Assembly: GCA_951799445.1 (NCBI GenBank)
Contig: OX637297.1
Location: 11,904,001 to 11,968,000, forward strand
From: Pseudisothecium myosuroides
Lineage: Eukaryota; Streptophyta; Bryopsida; Hypnales; Lembophyllaceae
DNA: 64,000 nt
Direction: 5' to 3'
Position 1 is the first letter of the stretch. Every line of letters begins with the position of its first letter. The position numbers and the translations under genes were made by a program. Below the pieces are notes generated by a model that saw only the letters and a program-made list of their open reading frames with translations, searched no databases and was not told the DNA's origin. This document shows positions 1-12,945 of this stretch, in pieces.

Positions 1-1066
1 AGGGCTGACAAGTGCTAAGCTTCATCCTCCAACACAACATTGTCTCCTAGTATGTCTCTAAAGTCTTTGGTAATCTTTGGAGAGACATAGAAGTAGACAA
101 CTACTTTATTCTTTGGACGTCCTGTCAAACGTCTGCATACTGCCCTATAGAAACATAATTCTAGCGGTTTTTATATCCCATATGGTTTGTCATCCCTCCT
201 ACCACCCTACTTATATAAAGAGCCCATCTTCTTCCCTCTATATACTCACATGAAGTGGTTTTTAAAACCATGTGACATAGTTTTTAAATGTAGTGTATTT
301 TATATGGCGTATTTTGTATGGCGTATTGTACATTGTATATGGTGTACTATGTTTGATATATTGTGTACGGTAAATTGTATATGAATTTTGTATTGGACAT
401 TGTAAAATGCACATGAACGTCATGTAGGATACGTGTGACTGTCCATATTAATATCATGCCAAATAGTACATTCAATCACATGAACGTCTACCGTGACATT
501 TTGTTCTCCTAAATCATACTAAACGTTGCAAGAGGTATTCATGGTGACATGTAGACGTCTACATTGATGTCACAAGATATATAGACGTTAAAGTTGACAT
601 CTCAAAAAACGTGTGGATGTCAGAGTTGACGTCTCAGAAAACATCTAGATGTCTAAGTTGACATCTCCAAAAATACTATTAAAATTCTTAGACAACAAAA
701 AACTATGCTGATGTGGCATGCCACGTCATCCTTGTTGGATGCCACATCACTTTTCCCACTGCCACGTCAGGTGCCACCTCGGATGCCACGTCATGGACAA
801 AATGGATGAAATTTTTTTCTACGTGGCTGCTCGTGCACGTGTGGCACTTAGGTGGCAGCCATATGGCGGCCTTTGAGGCCCCCGTTGACCCATGTTTTTT
901 GTGATGTCCGATAGAAAACATATGATGTCCGGCCAAATTTTCGATGTTTTTGGCACGTCTGCAGCAACGTGAATTTTTGGACGTCAATGTTGACGTGGGA
1001 AAACATCATCCGCATTGTGCATTGTCAAAATCTTGACATCCAAAAAAACACGAGTTTCTTGTAGTG
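1..1066. mobile_element. CACTA (En/Spm) transposon, 3' end only
   Basis: The sequence ends at 1051-1066 with CGAGTTTCTTGTAGTG, whose reverse complement CACTACAAGAAACTCG is the classic plant CACTA terminus. The ~500 bases before it carry clustered subterminal motifs: GACGTC, GATGTC and GTTGACATCTC variants at about 540-680 and 960-1040, and GCCACGTCA/GCCACATCA variants at about 715-800. Subterminal motif clusters of this kind bind the transposase in this superfamily. No transposase ORF lies in this part; the body and other terminus are left of the window. The short ORFs here are not convincing. The 3-base target duplication cannot be confirmed without the other end; the base triplet after the terminus is ATA. 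Confidence 0.82.
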
Positions 1067-3951
1067 ATAGAAAAAAAAACTATAAATAAAGTATTTGGAT
1101 TATAGAATGCTAAAAGCGGCACTCTTCTAGCTTATCAACTTGCACCTCTACAATATACATGGATAGTGCTGTACAGTGTTTATAAAAATCAAAATGCAGC
1201 GATTTGCTACCCAGAGCAGTCTAAAAATATGGTGAATTAGCTCAAAACCTACTAAGTGTCAAAATGTGGAACACTATAAAATAAACTGTACAACCTAGTG
1301 GTATTATAAGTTAGGCTCAAATCTACTAAAAGGTAGTCTTGTTCCCTTCCAAGGATTTATTTTAAAGCACGTCCTAGGCGCAAGAGTTTAAGGATATCTT
1401 ATTGAAAGTACTTGACCTTTCAGTATGCGTTTCTTGCCTTAAAATTGAACTTATATTCCCCCTTTTCCTTGTAGTGGAGGTTGGATACTAAAAGCTTAAA
1501 ATTGAGAGGAAGCAAAGTAGAAGAGTAGAAGGAAGAATGTCTCAATTGTAGAAATTCAAAACCTCAAGGGGAGTTCGATCAAGAATCTAGGAAGGACTAT
1601 GAAAAAAAGCATAGTTGAATTCCTCAAACAAGGTTTGACTTTGAGTAAGGACAAGGAAAAAGGCAGAATTTAAGAATAGTTGACTACGTACTAAGTTATC
1701 AAATCTTTATCATTATTTTTTTGTTTGATTCTTTAGACAACTAGCTAGCAATTAGGAGTTCTAGAAGTCAATAGGTAGGCCTTTAAAATAACTCAAAAGA
1801 AAAGAAAAATAGAAAAGAAAAAAATTAGAAAAAGATAGGTTGAAGGTAGGAAGTTAGAAATAGTAGCAAAGTTCTCTAGTTCATTGTAATCATCCTATTA
1901 AAGCGGTACGCTAGCAACATGAAGAACCTTGAGATACAATCCAATAGATACTACAATGAGATTATAATCATGATCAATGAAGATGGGAATATTGTATCAA
2001 CAAAGATAGAAATATGTGCTTGATTTTCTTTTCTTTTAGTTGTTCTGTAGGAATATTAATTTAGAAGTAGGAATATTAACTTACACGCATAGTAATCTAG
2101 TCAGACTACAAATCAGACCATTAAAAATTTACCAAAATCCAACCTTGAATATAAAATCAGTATTAATTTTTGGAGGTTCTTAAAAATATATTAAACCTTA
2201 AAAAATATATAAAAATTGAAGAAATTAGGCTTGGATGAAGTTTGGGAGCTAGGTTGGATGAAAAATAGTCAAAATCATCTAAAAAATATCAAAAAAATAA
2301 TAGAACCTAAAGTCAAAGGTAAAATTTGAAAGAAAAAGTCAATTTAGTTTTTTAAGATAGTAGAAAATTGTGGATGAAGTTTTAAAGTATCAAATATCAA
2401 TCAAACTTCATTTGTCTATGAATTTCTCTAGAAAAATCCAAAATTTATGTGTCTTAACTTTTTTTAAAGTTGATTTTATGTTTTCAAAATTAAATATATC
2501 AAAAAAGCTAAATATATTAATTTTAGGATAAAAATTTAGAATAATAAATAATGAGTAGATAATCAACTAGAATCTTTTGAAGACAACTACGGAACCAATT
2601 GGAAGTAGAACTATTTAGAGGATTCTTAGAAGACTTTTAGAAGATTTTAGAAATAATTCGCATTTGAAAATTGATTAATTTTGAAGAAAATAATAAAGGG
2701 CAAATGCACACTATAGTGGACCAAAGGTTGGCAGAAATACATCCATGAAAGTCCATTTCATATTTTTGCATGTGATCTCTAAAGTTTTTTATTTATTTTT
2801 CTATAATTTCTTTATATTGTGTTAAACCAAAAGATGAAGAAATTTAATTGAAATTGCTTATGTATATTTATATTAAAAAAACTTTAAAAATGACATCATA
2901 TTTTGATTTATCTCAATAAATTGTAGAATTGATTATAATAAAAATTAACTCTATTGAAAGTTAAGCCACCCTTCAAAATACTTATTACAGTTATTTTGAT
3001 AAGATAGATTTTTGTAAAGTTGATTTTAATTATGTCTAATGTACCTCCAAAAATCAAGAGTATTTTTTATAAGATAATGATACATAATTAGTCTATATCT
3101 ACAAATTTAGGGATATAAATCTACATATTTCAAAACAAAACATTTAATTACATATATGCCTATTTATATATAAATCATTTTTTTGCAAAATATTTTAATT
3201 CCTAATAGATGAATGAGTCTTTATCTTTAATGCTATAGACTATGATAGTATGTAAAAATATATTTCAAAGTCCTTTATGAATAGAGTAAAAAAAATTTGC
3301 AAAGATTTATTCTGTATTTCATAGATCATCAAGTATACAACACTAATATGTGTCCTTTTTCATATTCTACAACTTGTATATTTTTGAATTTACAAGAATT
3401 TCAAAATACACTATCAAAATATGGACTGTGGCAATCCATAGCAGAACACTATGCGTTTGCCCTAAATGATAAAGTGTAGTTTAGATTTGAATGAAAGTCA
3501 TAAGTACTTGGTCAATTCAAGTAAAACTCAAGATTTAAAAATTCAAAATAATTCTAAATCCAACTCTAAAATGAAAAAAAAAAATATTTAATTATTAGGT
3601 TAGTAAAAATTGATGGATGAAGTTTTATAGGATAATTTAAAAGCAAAACTTCATTTGTAAATAACTTCTAGAAGAAAGTCCAATTAGAATGAATTTTATC
3701 ATTTTGGAAAGGGCATGAAACATTTTACGACTTAGGCTAGTTAGATTTAAGACTTTGTTGACTTTTTTAGGTCCATAGTTTTGGCTTACATTAGCCAATA
3801 TCAATTGATATTACTAGTTTTCAATTGCATTGTCTTGAAGGCTACACTTAGGTCATTTAAAAACTAAACAAGACGTGTGGGCCCTCAAGAATCACTTACA
3901 AAATTATATTTTGAAGAAGGTTGGATCTATTATAAATATTAAGTTTTTTTA
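1067..3951. other. AT-rich intergenic DNA, no gene seen
   Basis: This stretch is very AT-rich, with many A- and T-runs. I see no ORF with recognisable protein features and no RNA gene. The longest open frame (near 3297-3479) has AT-driven composition and no motif. It is probably old, decayed repeat DNA. Confidence 0.6.
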
Positions 3952-5752
3952 TTACCTATTAAATGACCAAGGCCTTTTTTTTGCTAAAAAACACTCAAAA
4001 TTGTCATTTCTATAGCAAAGAGTAAAAAGAGTTGAGAATTATTTTTTTTCCTCCATCTAACCTTAGGATCTTAAATCTAACTAATATAAAAATGCATGGA
4101 AAAAAATTTCAGAAATTTTGACCCCACAGATTGCAAGATATTTGCATTTAAAGTGAAAAAACAAGTTTTTAAGCACATTGTGGGATTGTGAACCTTCTTA
4201 ACCCCTAAAGGACCGTTGTCCTTTGGGGACAAATGCGTTTTCAGGCATGTACCTACGGGCTGAAATTTTCTCCTGATTTTTTGAAACTTTTTGTGAACAT
4301 GAAGAATTGAGAGAGGTACGTGGTAGAAAAAAAATTGAAATCGGACCTTTGAGCGAGAAGTTATGCCATTTCTTGGAATGCGTGGGGACGGGGGGCAGCA
4401 AAAAAATTTTGCAAAATTTTGAATTTTTTTTAAAAATATTTTCTCTCATAGACTACATTTTTTTTCTATCTGGAAAGCTTTGATTCATTTCATTTGGATT
4501 TGTTATGAGGAAGTTATGGACATTCTTGTTTTGGGGGCAGTTAGAGCATCTTCTTGAAAAAAATAACTTGTAGGATTCATTTTGGAATGCAATTTTTGTA
4601 ATTTTTCAATTTTTTTTTTGGAATGGTTTAGTTTACTTTCTAGAACAATCTCACCATTGGGATTAGTGCATTTTAATTCCATCTAAAATATATGAATATT
4701 TTAGATTTTCCTTCTATCTTATACCTACTTCTACTTAATAATTTTTTTAAGAATGATAATTAGGTTTTTTTGAAATTTTTTTTCCCTAGACTCTCAACTC
4801 AATTCTCCACTAAAAAGATTTAAAGCTCGAAACACTGTAGTGCAAAAAATTTAGGTTAAAAATGTTTAAAGTCAAAAAATCTGGTCCCGCATGTGCTGAG
4901 AAACTTGTTTTTTCCACTTTAAACACAGATATCTTGCAATCTGTGCAGTCAAAAATTCTGAAATTTTTTCCACACATTCTCATACCAATTAGGTGTAAGA
5001 TCCTACGATTAGATGTGATTTTTTTTTTTTTTACTTTTTGCTATAGAAATGGCAGTTTTGAGTGTTTTTTGGCAATAAAGAGGCCTCGGTCCTTTAGGGG
5101 TTAAATTAAATTTTTGCACTTCAAAGTTTTGAGGTTTAAATCTTTATGGTGGAGAATTGAGCTCAGAGTCTAGGGGAAAAAATATTCATAAAACCTTAAT
5201 TTTTATTCTTTAAAAAATTGTAAAATAGAAGTAGGTACAAGATAGAAAAAAAACTTAAATTACTAATATCTTTTTGATAGAATTAAAATGCACTAATTCC
5301 AATGGTGAGATTGTTTTAGAAAGCAAACTAAACAATGTGGAACTTCTTTCTTTAAAAAATTGTAACAGTTGCATTCAAAAATGAATCCTGCAAGTTATTT
5401 TTTCAAGAAGATGCTCTAATTGCCCAAAAAATAAGATTGTCCATAACTTTTTCAAAACAAATCCAAATTATATGAATAAAAGATTTCTATATAGAAAAAA
5501 ATACAATCTATGAGAAAAAAATTAATTTTAATTCAAATTTTTGAAAAAAATTTGCTACCCTTTCTCCCCTATTTTGAGCTTATTTAGGCATAACTTTCGT
5601 TCCCGGGTGTCGATTGAAAAAAAATTATATTCCCACAAAGTTAATCAAGTTTTCTATCTTATTAATTAAAAAAAATTAGAACAAAAATTTAGTGTGTAGG
5701 TACCTACCCAGAATTTCATTTGTTCTTCAAAGGAACAATGGTCTTTTAGGGG
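3952..5752 (+). mobile_element. TTAA-flanked ~0.9 kb element, outer copy split by a second copy
   Basis: The left part (about 3952-4197) and right part (about 5105-5752) match the left and right parts of the element at 16020-16949 in the same order and orientation. The left terminus is worn (GACCAAGGCC is still recognisable); the right terminus ends ...GGTCTTTTAGGGG followed by TTGA. The interruption at 4198-5104 is a complete second copy bounded by TTAA. The element is non-coding and AT-rich with long homopolymer runs. It is classed as piggyBac-like only on its CCCC termini and TTAA target; no transposase is seen. The age order is clear: this copy was present before the inner one arrived. 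Confidence 0.72.
4202..5100 (-). mobile_element. TTAA-flanked ~0.9 kb element, inner nested copy
   Basis: The element begins CCCCTAAAGGACC at 4202 and ends GGTCCTTTAGGGG at 5100, so the 13-base termini are perfect inverted repeats. TTAA lies immediately outside both ends (4198-4201 and 5101-5104). The end carrying GTTGTCC(C/T)TTTGGGG sits on the left here, whereas in the outer copy and in the 16-kb copy that end is on the right, so this copy is inverted. It contains no credible ORF. TTAA duplication with C-rich termini is the hallmark of piggyBac transposons; a PIF/Harbinger-type 3-base TTA or TAA duplication is a less likely alternative. Confidence 0.78.
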
Positions 5753-5756
5753 TTGA

Positions 5757-7812
5757 TAGTCTTTTCTTTAAAATATTGAAAATAACTATATAGGTGCAAC
5801 AATGTAGATTATCTTTAGACTATTTGTAATGAATGCTTAATGTCTAGATCTTTGGGAAGCAAGGTAGAACCTCTACAAAATCTTTTGTAGGTAGCTAGAG
5901 GTAAAACTCAAATTCAAAAAATATGATATAGATGGATGAATTATAGATTATGATGAAAGAGCTCTAATTGGTCAATATACACTACAAAGGTGAGTCGTGG
6001 AGTAAGCATCTTCCTATACAGTATAGTCAACAACATTGCTACAAGGAAATTTCCAACAACATCCATTGCAAATGTGTTCAAGCAAATTTTAAAAGAAAAT
6101 TGGATGAAATTTTGTGTTTTCCTCCAATAGGAGATTTGGAAAGTCTTCTAATGGATACAAATTGACCTTTCTAGAATTTAAAGGTTATACTCTTAGTTTA
6201 TTATATGCAAGATTATATGTTTCTTCTATGTATTTGATTCTTATAGTACAAGTTGTGCAAGGTTAGGGCTGCTCAATTTGGAGACAAGAACGCCCTTAAA
6301 GGACAGACGGAGCATAATTATATCTATGTGCTCAAAACTAGATGTGTGCTTAATTAGATAAAAATAATTAATATTATCAATAGAAGAAAACATAAGCATT
6401 GCAAAATGTAATTTTTTTTTAAATCTCAAGACTCTATAATTGTCATGCCTTTTCAAAGTTTTTTGGCAAGAAGTTTCATATCCATTACTACATATAGTGA
6501 CAAACAAAATTGAGTATGGATTTGAAACTTTTTCATTCAAAAAAACATACCATGGAAACAAAGTCAAAAAGTAAATATACAAAAGTTGTAGCATGCGACA
6601 CATAGCACATTACTATGGAAGTTTGAAGAAAAAATTAGTTATGATTTGAAAGAAAATTAATTTCAAAGTTAGCCATGTTTAAAACTCAATTTTGTGCACC
6701 ATATTTTGGAATTACTTTATATTTTGTCAATTTTTGCTGATAAATCCCAAGAAATTATGTGTGTCTTGGCATGCATGTTAATATACATCATTTCAAATTC
6801 ATCAACTCAATTTGTTTGTTTTTGTATGCTAAGAAATCTGAACATTTTACCACAAGTACATATTATAATCAAAAACATCAAGAGGTCAAATAAGCAAATA
6901 AACAAATTCTTTTGAAGTCTAATACAAATAAGCAACAACAAACCAAAGTAGGATCCTTCAATAACTAGATAGGATAACTAAAAGCCTCATTAACCACTTC
7001 ATCATTTCAGAAAGTGAAGTCGTCAATTCATTCAATCACTAGTAAATAAACTCCAAGGAGACCTTTTGATACAATTTCTCTACTTGAACAGAAGCTTTTG
7101 GCAAGAGAGGTTACACTCGCAACTCTTTAATGAGACCTTTTCCAAAAAAAGTCATTCTAGTATATCCTGCACAACTTATTACACTATAATAGAGTGTACC
7201 TAATTCAAGAGCACCCAAATAAGTTATTGAACAAATTGATAAATTCTAATCCCTTGACTTTAGAAGCCTTTAGAAGCTTTAGAAACCTTTAGAACCTTGC
7301 AACCCACAGCTCACATGACTTAAACTAGCAATGACCAACTTAAATTCAAATCTTTGTCCCTATATACAACATTGACAGCATCTAAATCTGATCTTTCGAC
7401 TCAATGAGAGGTTCCATGTTAGTATCTTAGAGCTCATCCAAAATAAGCATTAGAGTTTGTTTCTCTTTATTCGTATGTTGAGTTCAAGTTGCTAGATTAG
7501 GTAGCAAATAAAACTCGACTCTTCAGATTTCCTCTACAATCCCAAGAGAATCGATCGAAGCATTATCCATGATGAGTGATAGATTAAACACAAATCTTTC
7601 CTGTAGTGCACTCACCATGGGAAGAATTTGACATAAGCAGAAAACCTTAGGAATGCAAAAAAAAAAGAAGGTAATGCTTGACAAATTATATGTTTAGCAA
7701 AAAAATCATTACAATTAAGACTTAAACTCTCAAGAAGCATTTTGTTATTCCTTTCTTCTATGCGTGACCAACAACGGTGAAGTTATTTAAGATGCAAGAA
7801 CTGCAAACTCAC
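5757..7812. other. AT-rich intergenic DNA, no gene seen
   Basis: No recognisable gene, tRNA or transposon terminus is seen. A minor repeat of TTTAGAAGC/TTTAGAAACC occurs near 7260-7300. The ORF at 6241-6603 on the minus strand has no motif and an AT-biased composition, so it is left out. Confidence 0.5.
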
Positions 7813-8392
7813 CTTGTCCAAGGTTGCGGAGATAACACCATTAGGACTCATACCATACGTTTTGTATGCACTAATATATCTGTAAAATCAAGTCAACATA
7901 GGCAAAATTAAATATTCAAATATTCCTTTAAAAAGACAAACTACCCAGTGTACACATGGAATATTCCTTGATACATATCTGTCACCAAATTCAGAAAGCT
8001 TTAGTGTAACCAAAAACTCTCTGAGATGTAATAGATAGCTGAGTTTGTACACAAGGTAAGTTCATAAGTCCATTGGTGGATAACCACAAATTGGAAGTCA
8101 CTTTTATCTCCGAGCTGCCTAGAAAATACATAAGAACCTACCTGTCATTTAGAGCATTATAATCGCAAGGAGTGTCCATTGTCTTCCTCTGACTTTAATT
8201 TCCAATAGCAATCTGCCTTACACAAGTACTTTAAGCATACATGGAAACACAAGAACTATTCGCATACTTCAGAAAGAATAAGACTCTCTTAGAGGATGCA
8301 ACCAAATCGATAAAGAAATGTCGAATTTGTACTTGATCGAGCGCAACCATTAGCGGCCGCACTTGTGCGTCGTCCATTCCCTGCAATCGACT
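7813..8392 (-). pseudogene. Decayed exons of an unidentified multi-exon gene
   Basis: At least two exon-like blocks lie on the minus strand. One (7879-7813) has a TTTTACAG acceptor and a GTGAG donor and encodes YISAYKTYGMSPNGVISATL followed by DK. The other begins after a CTTTGCAG or ATTGCAG acceptor near 8392-8382 and reads GMDDAQVRPLMVALDQVQIR onwards for ~50 residues to about 8231. A third possible block with an acceptor lies near 8130. Codon usage in these blocks looks protein-like, unlike the AT-rich surroundings. I do not recognise the family and could not connect the exons into one intact frame. It may be a real host gene with small exons or a relic. Confidence 0.33.
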
Positions 8393-9912
8393 GCAAAGGA
8401 AAATGAGGACCATCACCAACCAGAATTTCAGCTCGCCAATCCATAAATTTATTCGCAACACAGTTTGTGGTTCTAAATTCATTGGCACTTAATGCAATCT
8501 TGTTTGCACTTTGTAGGTTTGCAGTTGGTGCATTTATCCGTGTAGTTGGTGCATTTGGTGCATTTCCTCATTGGGGCTTCTCTACACAAGCAAACCCTAG
8601 TAATCAGGACAAGATGCAACAGACCTCCAAAGGTCGCAGACGTCATAACAACGATACCAATCCTTTGAATTCTGATCAACTAAAAAAGAGACGCTCTATA
8701 TTATCCCAACTGACCCCCATTCGCAGGTGTAAGCTTGCTAAAATATGACAATGACTGTCAACATTAACCCATGAGAGGAGACCAAATACAAATTGCAAGT
8801 GCTCTTTGAGTACTTACTTTCCCTCTTTAATTACAAACTCGTCAATAGGGGCAACGCTCTCAAATAGTTACCTGCAAGATCCATTTTGTCAGCACTATCT
8901 AGACACAAAGCGGACCGTTATTACAGTCAAATGAGAATGCTGTCTTCTAAAAGAAACCAATTCAAAGTGAACGTTATACATTTAGGGTTTGGAAGAGCAT
9001 CCAACAATGACCTCTGCTTATTTTATTGTAGTAGTACAAAATTTGCATCTAGTATAACACAGGATTTATTCTCCTGAGAATTCTTCCTGAAAGGCATTGA
9101 ACAAAGCAGGCAAAGAGATTTAAAACTTTATAATCATACTCTATGCTATATGAAACATGACACTGCTCTTCCATCAGCAAGCACAAAGCCCTATCAACAC
9201 AACGAAGGAGAGAAATAACATAGTCTAGAGCACCATAAATATATAGACAACCATCACCATGCTGAATTTCAACGCTTCGCACAAACCCCATGTCAAAACC
9301 TCTAAACTCGTACCGTAAGATGCGTCCATGCACAGACACCATGAGGGCAAGATTACCAAGAACGCTAGAATATTTTAGATTCAATTATTTTGGAATAATT
9401 ATTGGCTAACAACTCTTGCGCTTTTGTCAATTCTCCTTTGAACTCGCACTGTACACTTTGAAATCAACAATGGGGAACCAAAGATTACAAAGGAAGCTGG
9501 GATATTCCAAATTAACTGCATTTTGTTATTAATTTTGTGGAAAAACAGTACTCTCAAATTGTATATCTCACACATCAACTTTGAGGAACAAGGTTACAAA
9601 GACCACTACAAAATTTGAAATTCAATTTTTTTTTACTGTGTTTTGGCAAAAGACTGTTGCACTCTTGCCAGTTCTTCTTTGAAAAACTATGCAGTCGTGA
9701 TGTAATCTTTCAAATCAACAGCTGAGAAACAAAATGTTATTTAAGAATGACGGAGTAATTCAGATTCAATTTTGGGAGTGCATTTCTGCTAATTATCGAC
9801 TTCATTGAAAAACATGAGGAAAACGATTACGAAGAACGTTGCAATATTTCTCGAACACGTACACCTCACATTCCGCTCAAACATTTACTAAATCCTAGTT
9901 TCAAAACCTAAT
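8393..9912. other. Intergenic, weak ORFs only
   Basis: Several 60-111 residue open frames exist on both strands, including one at 9049-9384 on the minus strand. None carries a motif or a convincing pair of splice sites, and no assignment is made. The region could hold upstream exons of the decayed minus-strand gene ending at 7813, but this cannot be shown from sequence alone. Confidence 0.3.
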
Positions 9913-10007
9913 CTCAAACGCTCCCCGACGTTCTCCGCTCCCAACGTTCCCAACGCGTCGCGACGTTCCCCACACTGGGAGCGTCAGCGTTTCCAACGCA
10001 GCCCATA
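9913..10007. repeat. Short CpG-rich cluster of ACGTTCCC-type motifs
   Basis: Within AT-rich DNA, about 95 bases are rich in CpG and repeat the core AACGTTCCC/AACGCTCCCC/GACGTTC, with partial inverted symmetry (GGGAGCGTCAGCGTTTCC at the right side). No gene is linked to it. It may be the terminus of an unrecognised transposon or a transcription-factor site cluster. Confidence 0.45.
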
Positions 10008-10159
10008 AAAAATACTAAATCCTTCCATTGCTTGGAAGGCACAATTAGATGGCGCTTAGATATCCATTCATAAATTCCACAACACCAAGAACCTAGTTAA
10101 TATGCTTGTTTGATCTCAAGGGTGGCGATAAAATGTTCATAGAATACTAAAATATTTAA

Positions 10160-10910
10160 CTTCTAAAGTCTTAGTGTCCCCTCAAGGGACAAATGAAATT
10201 TTGGGCATGTTCCTATAATCTCAATTTTGGTGCAATTGTTTGAAAGTTTTATTAAGATAAAAAAAATACATTTATCTTTTTGGCTATACATTTTTATTGC
10301 ATTTGGTGCTTGAAATAAAAAGTTATACCATCATAAGCACAAATTTCTACTCACTAAGCAACGATAAAATCTATAAAATTTTGAAATTAAAAATTAAAGA
10401 TTAATTTCTTACAAATCATATTTTGGTCTTCTTGGAAAGCTTCAATTCGATCCATTTGGATAAGTGATGAGAAAGTTATAGAACACCTTATTTATGATCC
10501 ATCAGAGCATCTTCTTCATAAAATAACACATAGGACTCATTTTTCATTTCAATTTTTATATTTTGCTAATTTGGATTCCTATAATTAATCTCACCTTTTG
10601 TATTAGTGTGTTTTATTTCCATCTTATAGCTGTGAATGATTTATTTTTTCCTTCTATTTTGCACTTGCTTGTATTTATTAAGTTTTTAAAGAATTGAATT
10701 ATAATATATATATTTTTAATTCTCAAAATTTCAAATGAATTTTTTATGATTAAAAAAATTCAAAATCTAAAATGCATAAATCTAATGTTAAGAGAAATTT
10801 AAAGTCTTATAAACTAGTTTGCCATTGTACAAAAAAATTATACTTTCTTTACTTTAAATGCAGTTATCAAAATTTTTGAAGTTTTTTTCACACATTTTAT
10901 ATTAGAAAAA
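10160..10910 (-). mobile_element. TTAA-flanked element, diverged and 3'-truncated copy
   Basis: TTAA at 10156-10159 is followed by CTTCTAAAGTC and then by diverged versions of the interior blocks of the family (fragments of GGGACAAATG, then TCATTTGGATAAGTGATGAG, TTCTTCATAAAATAACA and CTTTAAATGCAG), in the same order as the inner copy at 4202-5100. The match fades after about 10910 and no right terminus is found. Divergence is much greater than between the 4.2 and 16.0 kb copies, so this is an older insertion. The sequence just upstream (10021-10140) also resembles that upstream of the 16.0-kb copy. Confidence 0.6.
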
Positions 10911-12136
10911 AACATCCAAACTATATTATTTCACCCTAGTGTGAGCTTCCAATTTGTCACTTGGGACTCGTAGAATTTATTATTTGGGAATTTGCAATTT
11001 AAAGTTGATAAACGTATACAAAAAGCCATAAAAAGAGTGTAGAATTAGAATAGAGTTGTGTCATACCCATTATAGTGTTTGCTCTAGATTTGTGTTTATA
11101 CCTAGAATCCCCCCAAACCTTGCCTAAAAATAGAATAAAAATAACGAGATAGCGAGATTTGGGGGATTTGAATCACATAGTCCCAAAAGGGCTAAATCCC
11201 ACCATAAATGTGGCAATTTATGGCTAAGTTGGTCCAAGGGATCCACAGTGAGGCTACTAGGTTGGGTCCTAAAGTAAGATTTAGAATTCTCCATAGGATT
11301 GATGAATTCCCAAAATCCTGATTGTTAGCATACAGGAGTCACTCACGCAACACAGGGCCCGTGGAAGAATCTAATGCCCAAGGATGATGTTCTAGGGTAA
11401 ATCCCATGCCACGAGTCCAACGGTGAAATCAATTCGCCAAGACTCTTTCATCTGCCAAAGATTCCCCACACCATCGCCAATTCAAGGAGATGTCCAGTTT
11501 TAATCTCCGCTGACCAATTATGCCAGGTACGGAAATGCACCTACACATCTTTTGTGGGACTACCTGAGAGGCTCCATGAAAATTCATGGCATCTTCTGAC
11601 TTGCAAAAGAATCTCTTCCGAGCGGTCAACTATTCTAACCTCCAACGAAAATTTCGTGGAAATTACCTAGGTTACGATAAAATCTCATTAAAAATTAGAA
11701 TAGCTTGTTTTATGTTAATAATGTGCTCCATGAAGTTTCACGACATTCCGATAGCGGCAAGTACCTGAACCAACAAGATTCTTCAAGAATAACCACGTGG
11801 CGAGGTCCCTGCGACGTTAACCGGCATTCCGGGACCATACGATGGCAAAACGAAGTCAATCAAGAGTCCTTTCCGACTCTCTTGCACTTACCGAAGACCC
11901 TAGGCTAGTTATTTTCTCAAAATAGGAGACCCTTAAGATTTAGAAATTTACCATGACTTGGTTTTAATCTAAATTAGCCTACGATGGGTTTTTGGTCCCA
12001 ATACGGGGCTGAGCGAGGTTTCGAATAAAACACGGTGATCAGGAGCCAACAACGCAATCCGTTTGACGATTGGAGCTAATCTCCAAAAGTTAGGATGTTG
12101 GTCTAGCATATATGGTAGATAGTAGTTTTTAGGGAT
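10911..12136. other. Intergenic, possible old retroelement-like sequence
   Basis: No coding region is recognisable. The text from about 11150 to 12000 is less AT-biased than its surroundings and looks like decayed mobile DNA, but I found no primer-binding site, polypurine tract or paired long terminal repeats to support a retrotransposon call. Confidence 0.35.
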
Positions 12137-12140
12137 TAGG

Positions 12141-12205
12141 ATGAAAATCTTTGAGGATGAGGATGAGGATGAAAATCTTTGAGGATGAGGATGAGGATGA
12201 AAATT
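12141..12205. repeat. 28-bp tandem repeat, about 2.3 copies
   Basis: The unit ATGAAAATCTTTGAGGATGA plus GGATGAGG repeats at 12141, 12169 and partly 12197. It is a short local expansion of GAGGATGAG-type sequence with no coding role that I can see. Confidence 0.75.
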
Positions 12206-12659
12206 CAAGTTGATAAGGTTACCGTTAGGCAATTAGAGGGGGGAGTGAGCCCTTGAAAACTTACATAAGGGCTCTGTTTTCCTCTCTAAAATCACCCCCA
12301 ATTCTTGTTTTGGGTCTGTGGGTTCAAGTTATTTTGGACATTTTGGCATTTGAAGCTAAAAAACTCTACAGTGTTTTCGGAGCACTTTTGGCTCCGTTGT
12401 TGTTGTATTTCAAGCTTTGAAGGTCCTTGGGGGTCCTTCTTACCTTTGTGTACTCTTTATATCTTCTTGTGTATTCTTGTTGTGAGTTGAGAGCCCTTCT
12501 CTTTCTCTTGTGCGTTCTTGTGAGCTAACTTGTGTGTCTTGAGAGTTTTTTGGTGTCTTGTATTAATCTTGGAGTCACCCCCCACCGTACCTTGGCGATG
12601 CCTCTTTAGAGGGCCTTTAGTGTGTGAGTCTTTTGTGTTACTACGTGGTCTCAACTCGT

Positions 12660-12945
12660 GTATTTTCTTAGTACATTCTTACCTTCTTTTAACGTTTCCT
12701 TTGTTGAGTGGACCCCCTTCGAGGACAATGAAGCTTTGAACCTTACGTGTGTGTTTTTCTCTAAGTATGATCTTACCTTCTTTTAAGTTCTAATATTTCC
12801 CTTGTTGAGTGAACTTCCCTCCAGGACGGCGAAGCTTCGAACTTACTTTGTGTGTTTTCTTTAAGTGTGATCTTGTCTTCTTCTAAAGTTCCCCTTGATG
12901 TGTGGACCCTCGTCTAGGACGGCAAAGCTTTGAACCTGTAGCTAA
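12660..12945. repeat. Degenerate ~95-101 bp tandem repeat, three units
   Basis: Three successive units each contain TACCTTCTTTTAA-like, TTGTTGAGTGGACCC-like and AGGACGGCGAAGCTT-like blocks. The GTTGAGTG block starts near 12702, 12802 and (as GATGTGTG) 12894. Further shorter echoes of GGACGGNGAAGCT occur to about 13230. A TATA-like ACATAAGGG precedes the region near 12265, so it may be the transcribed leader of an old retroelement. That is inference. Confidence 0.55.

Noticed and set aside
6241..6603. 120-codon ORF on the minus strand
   Set aside because: No motif, AT-biased composition and no splice or promoter support.
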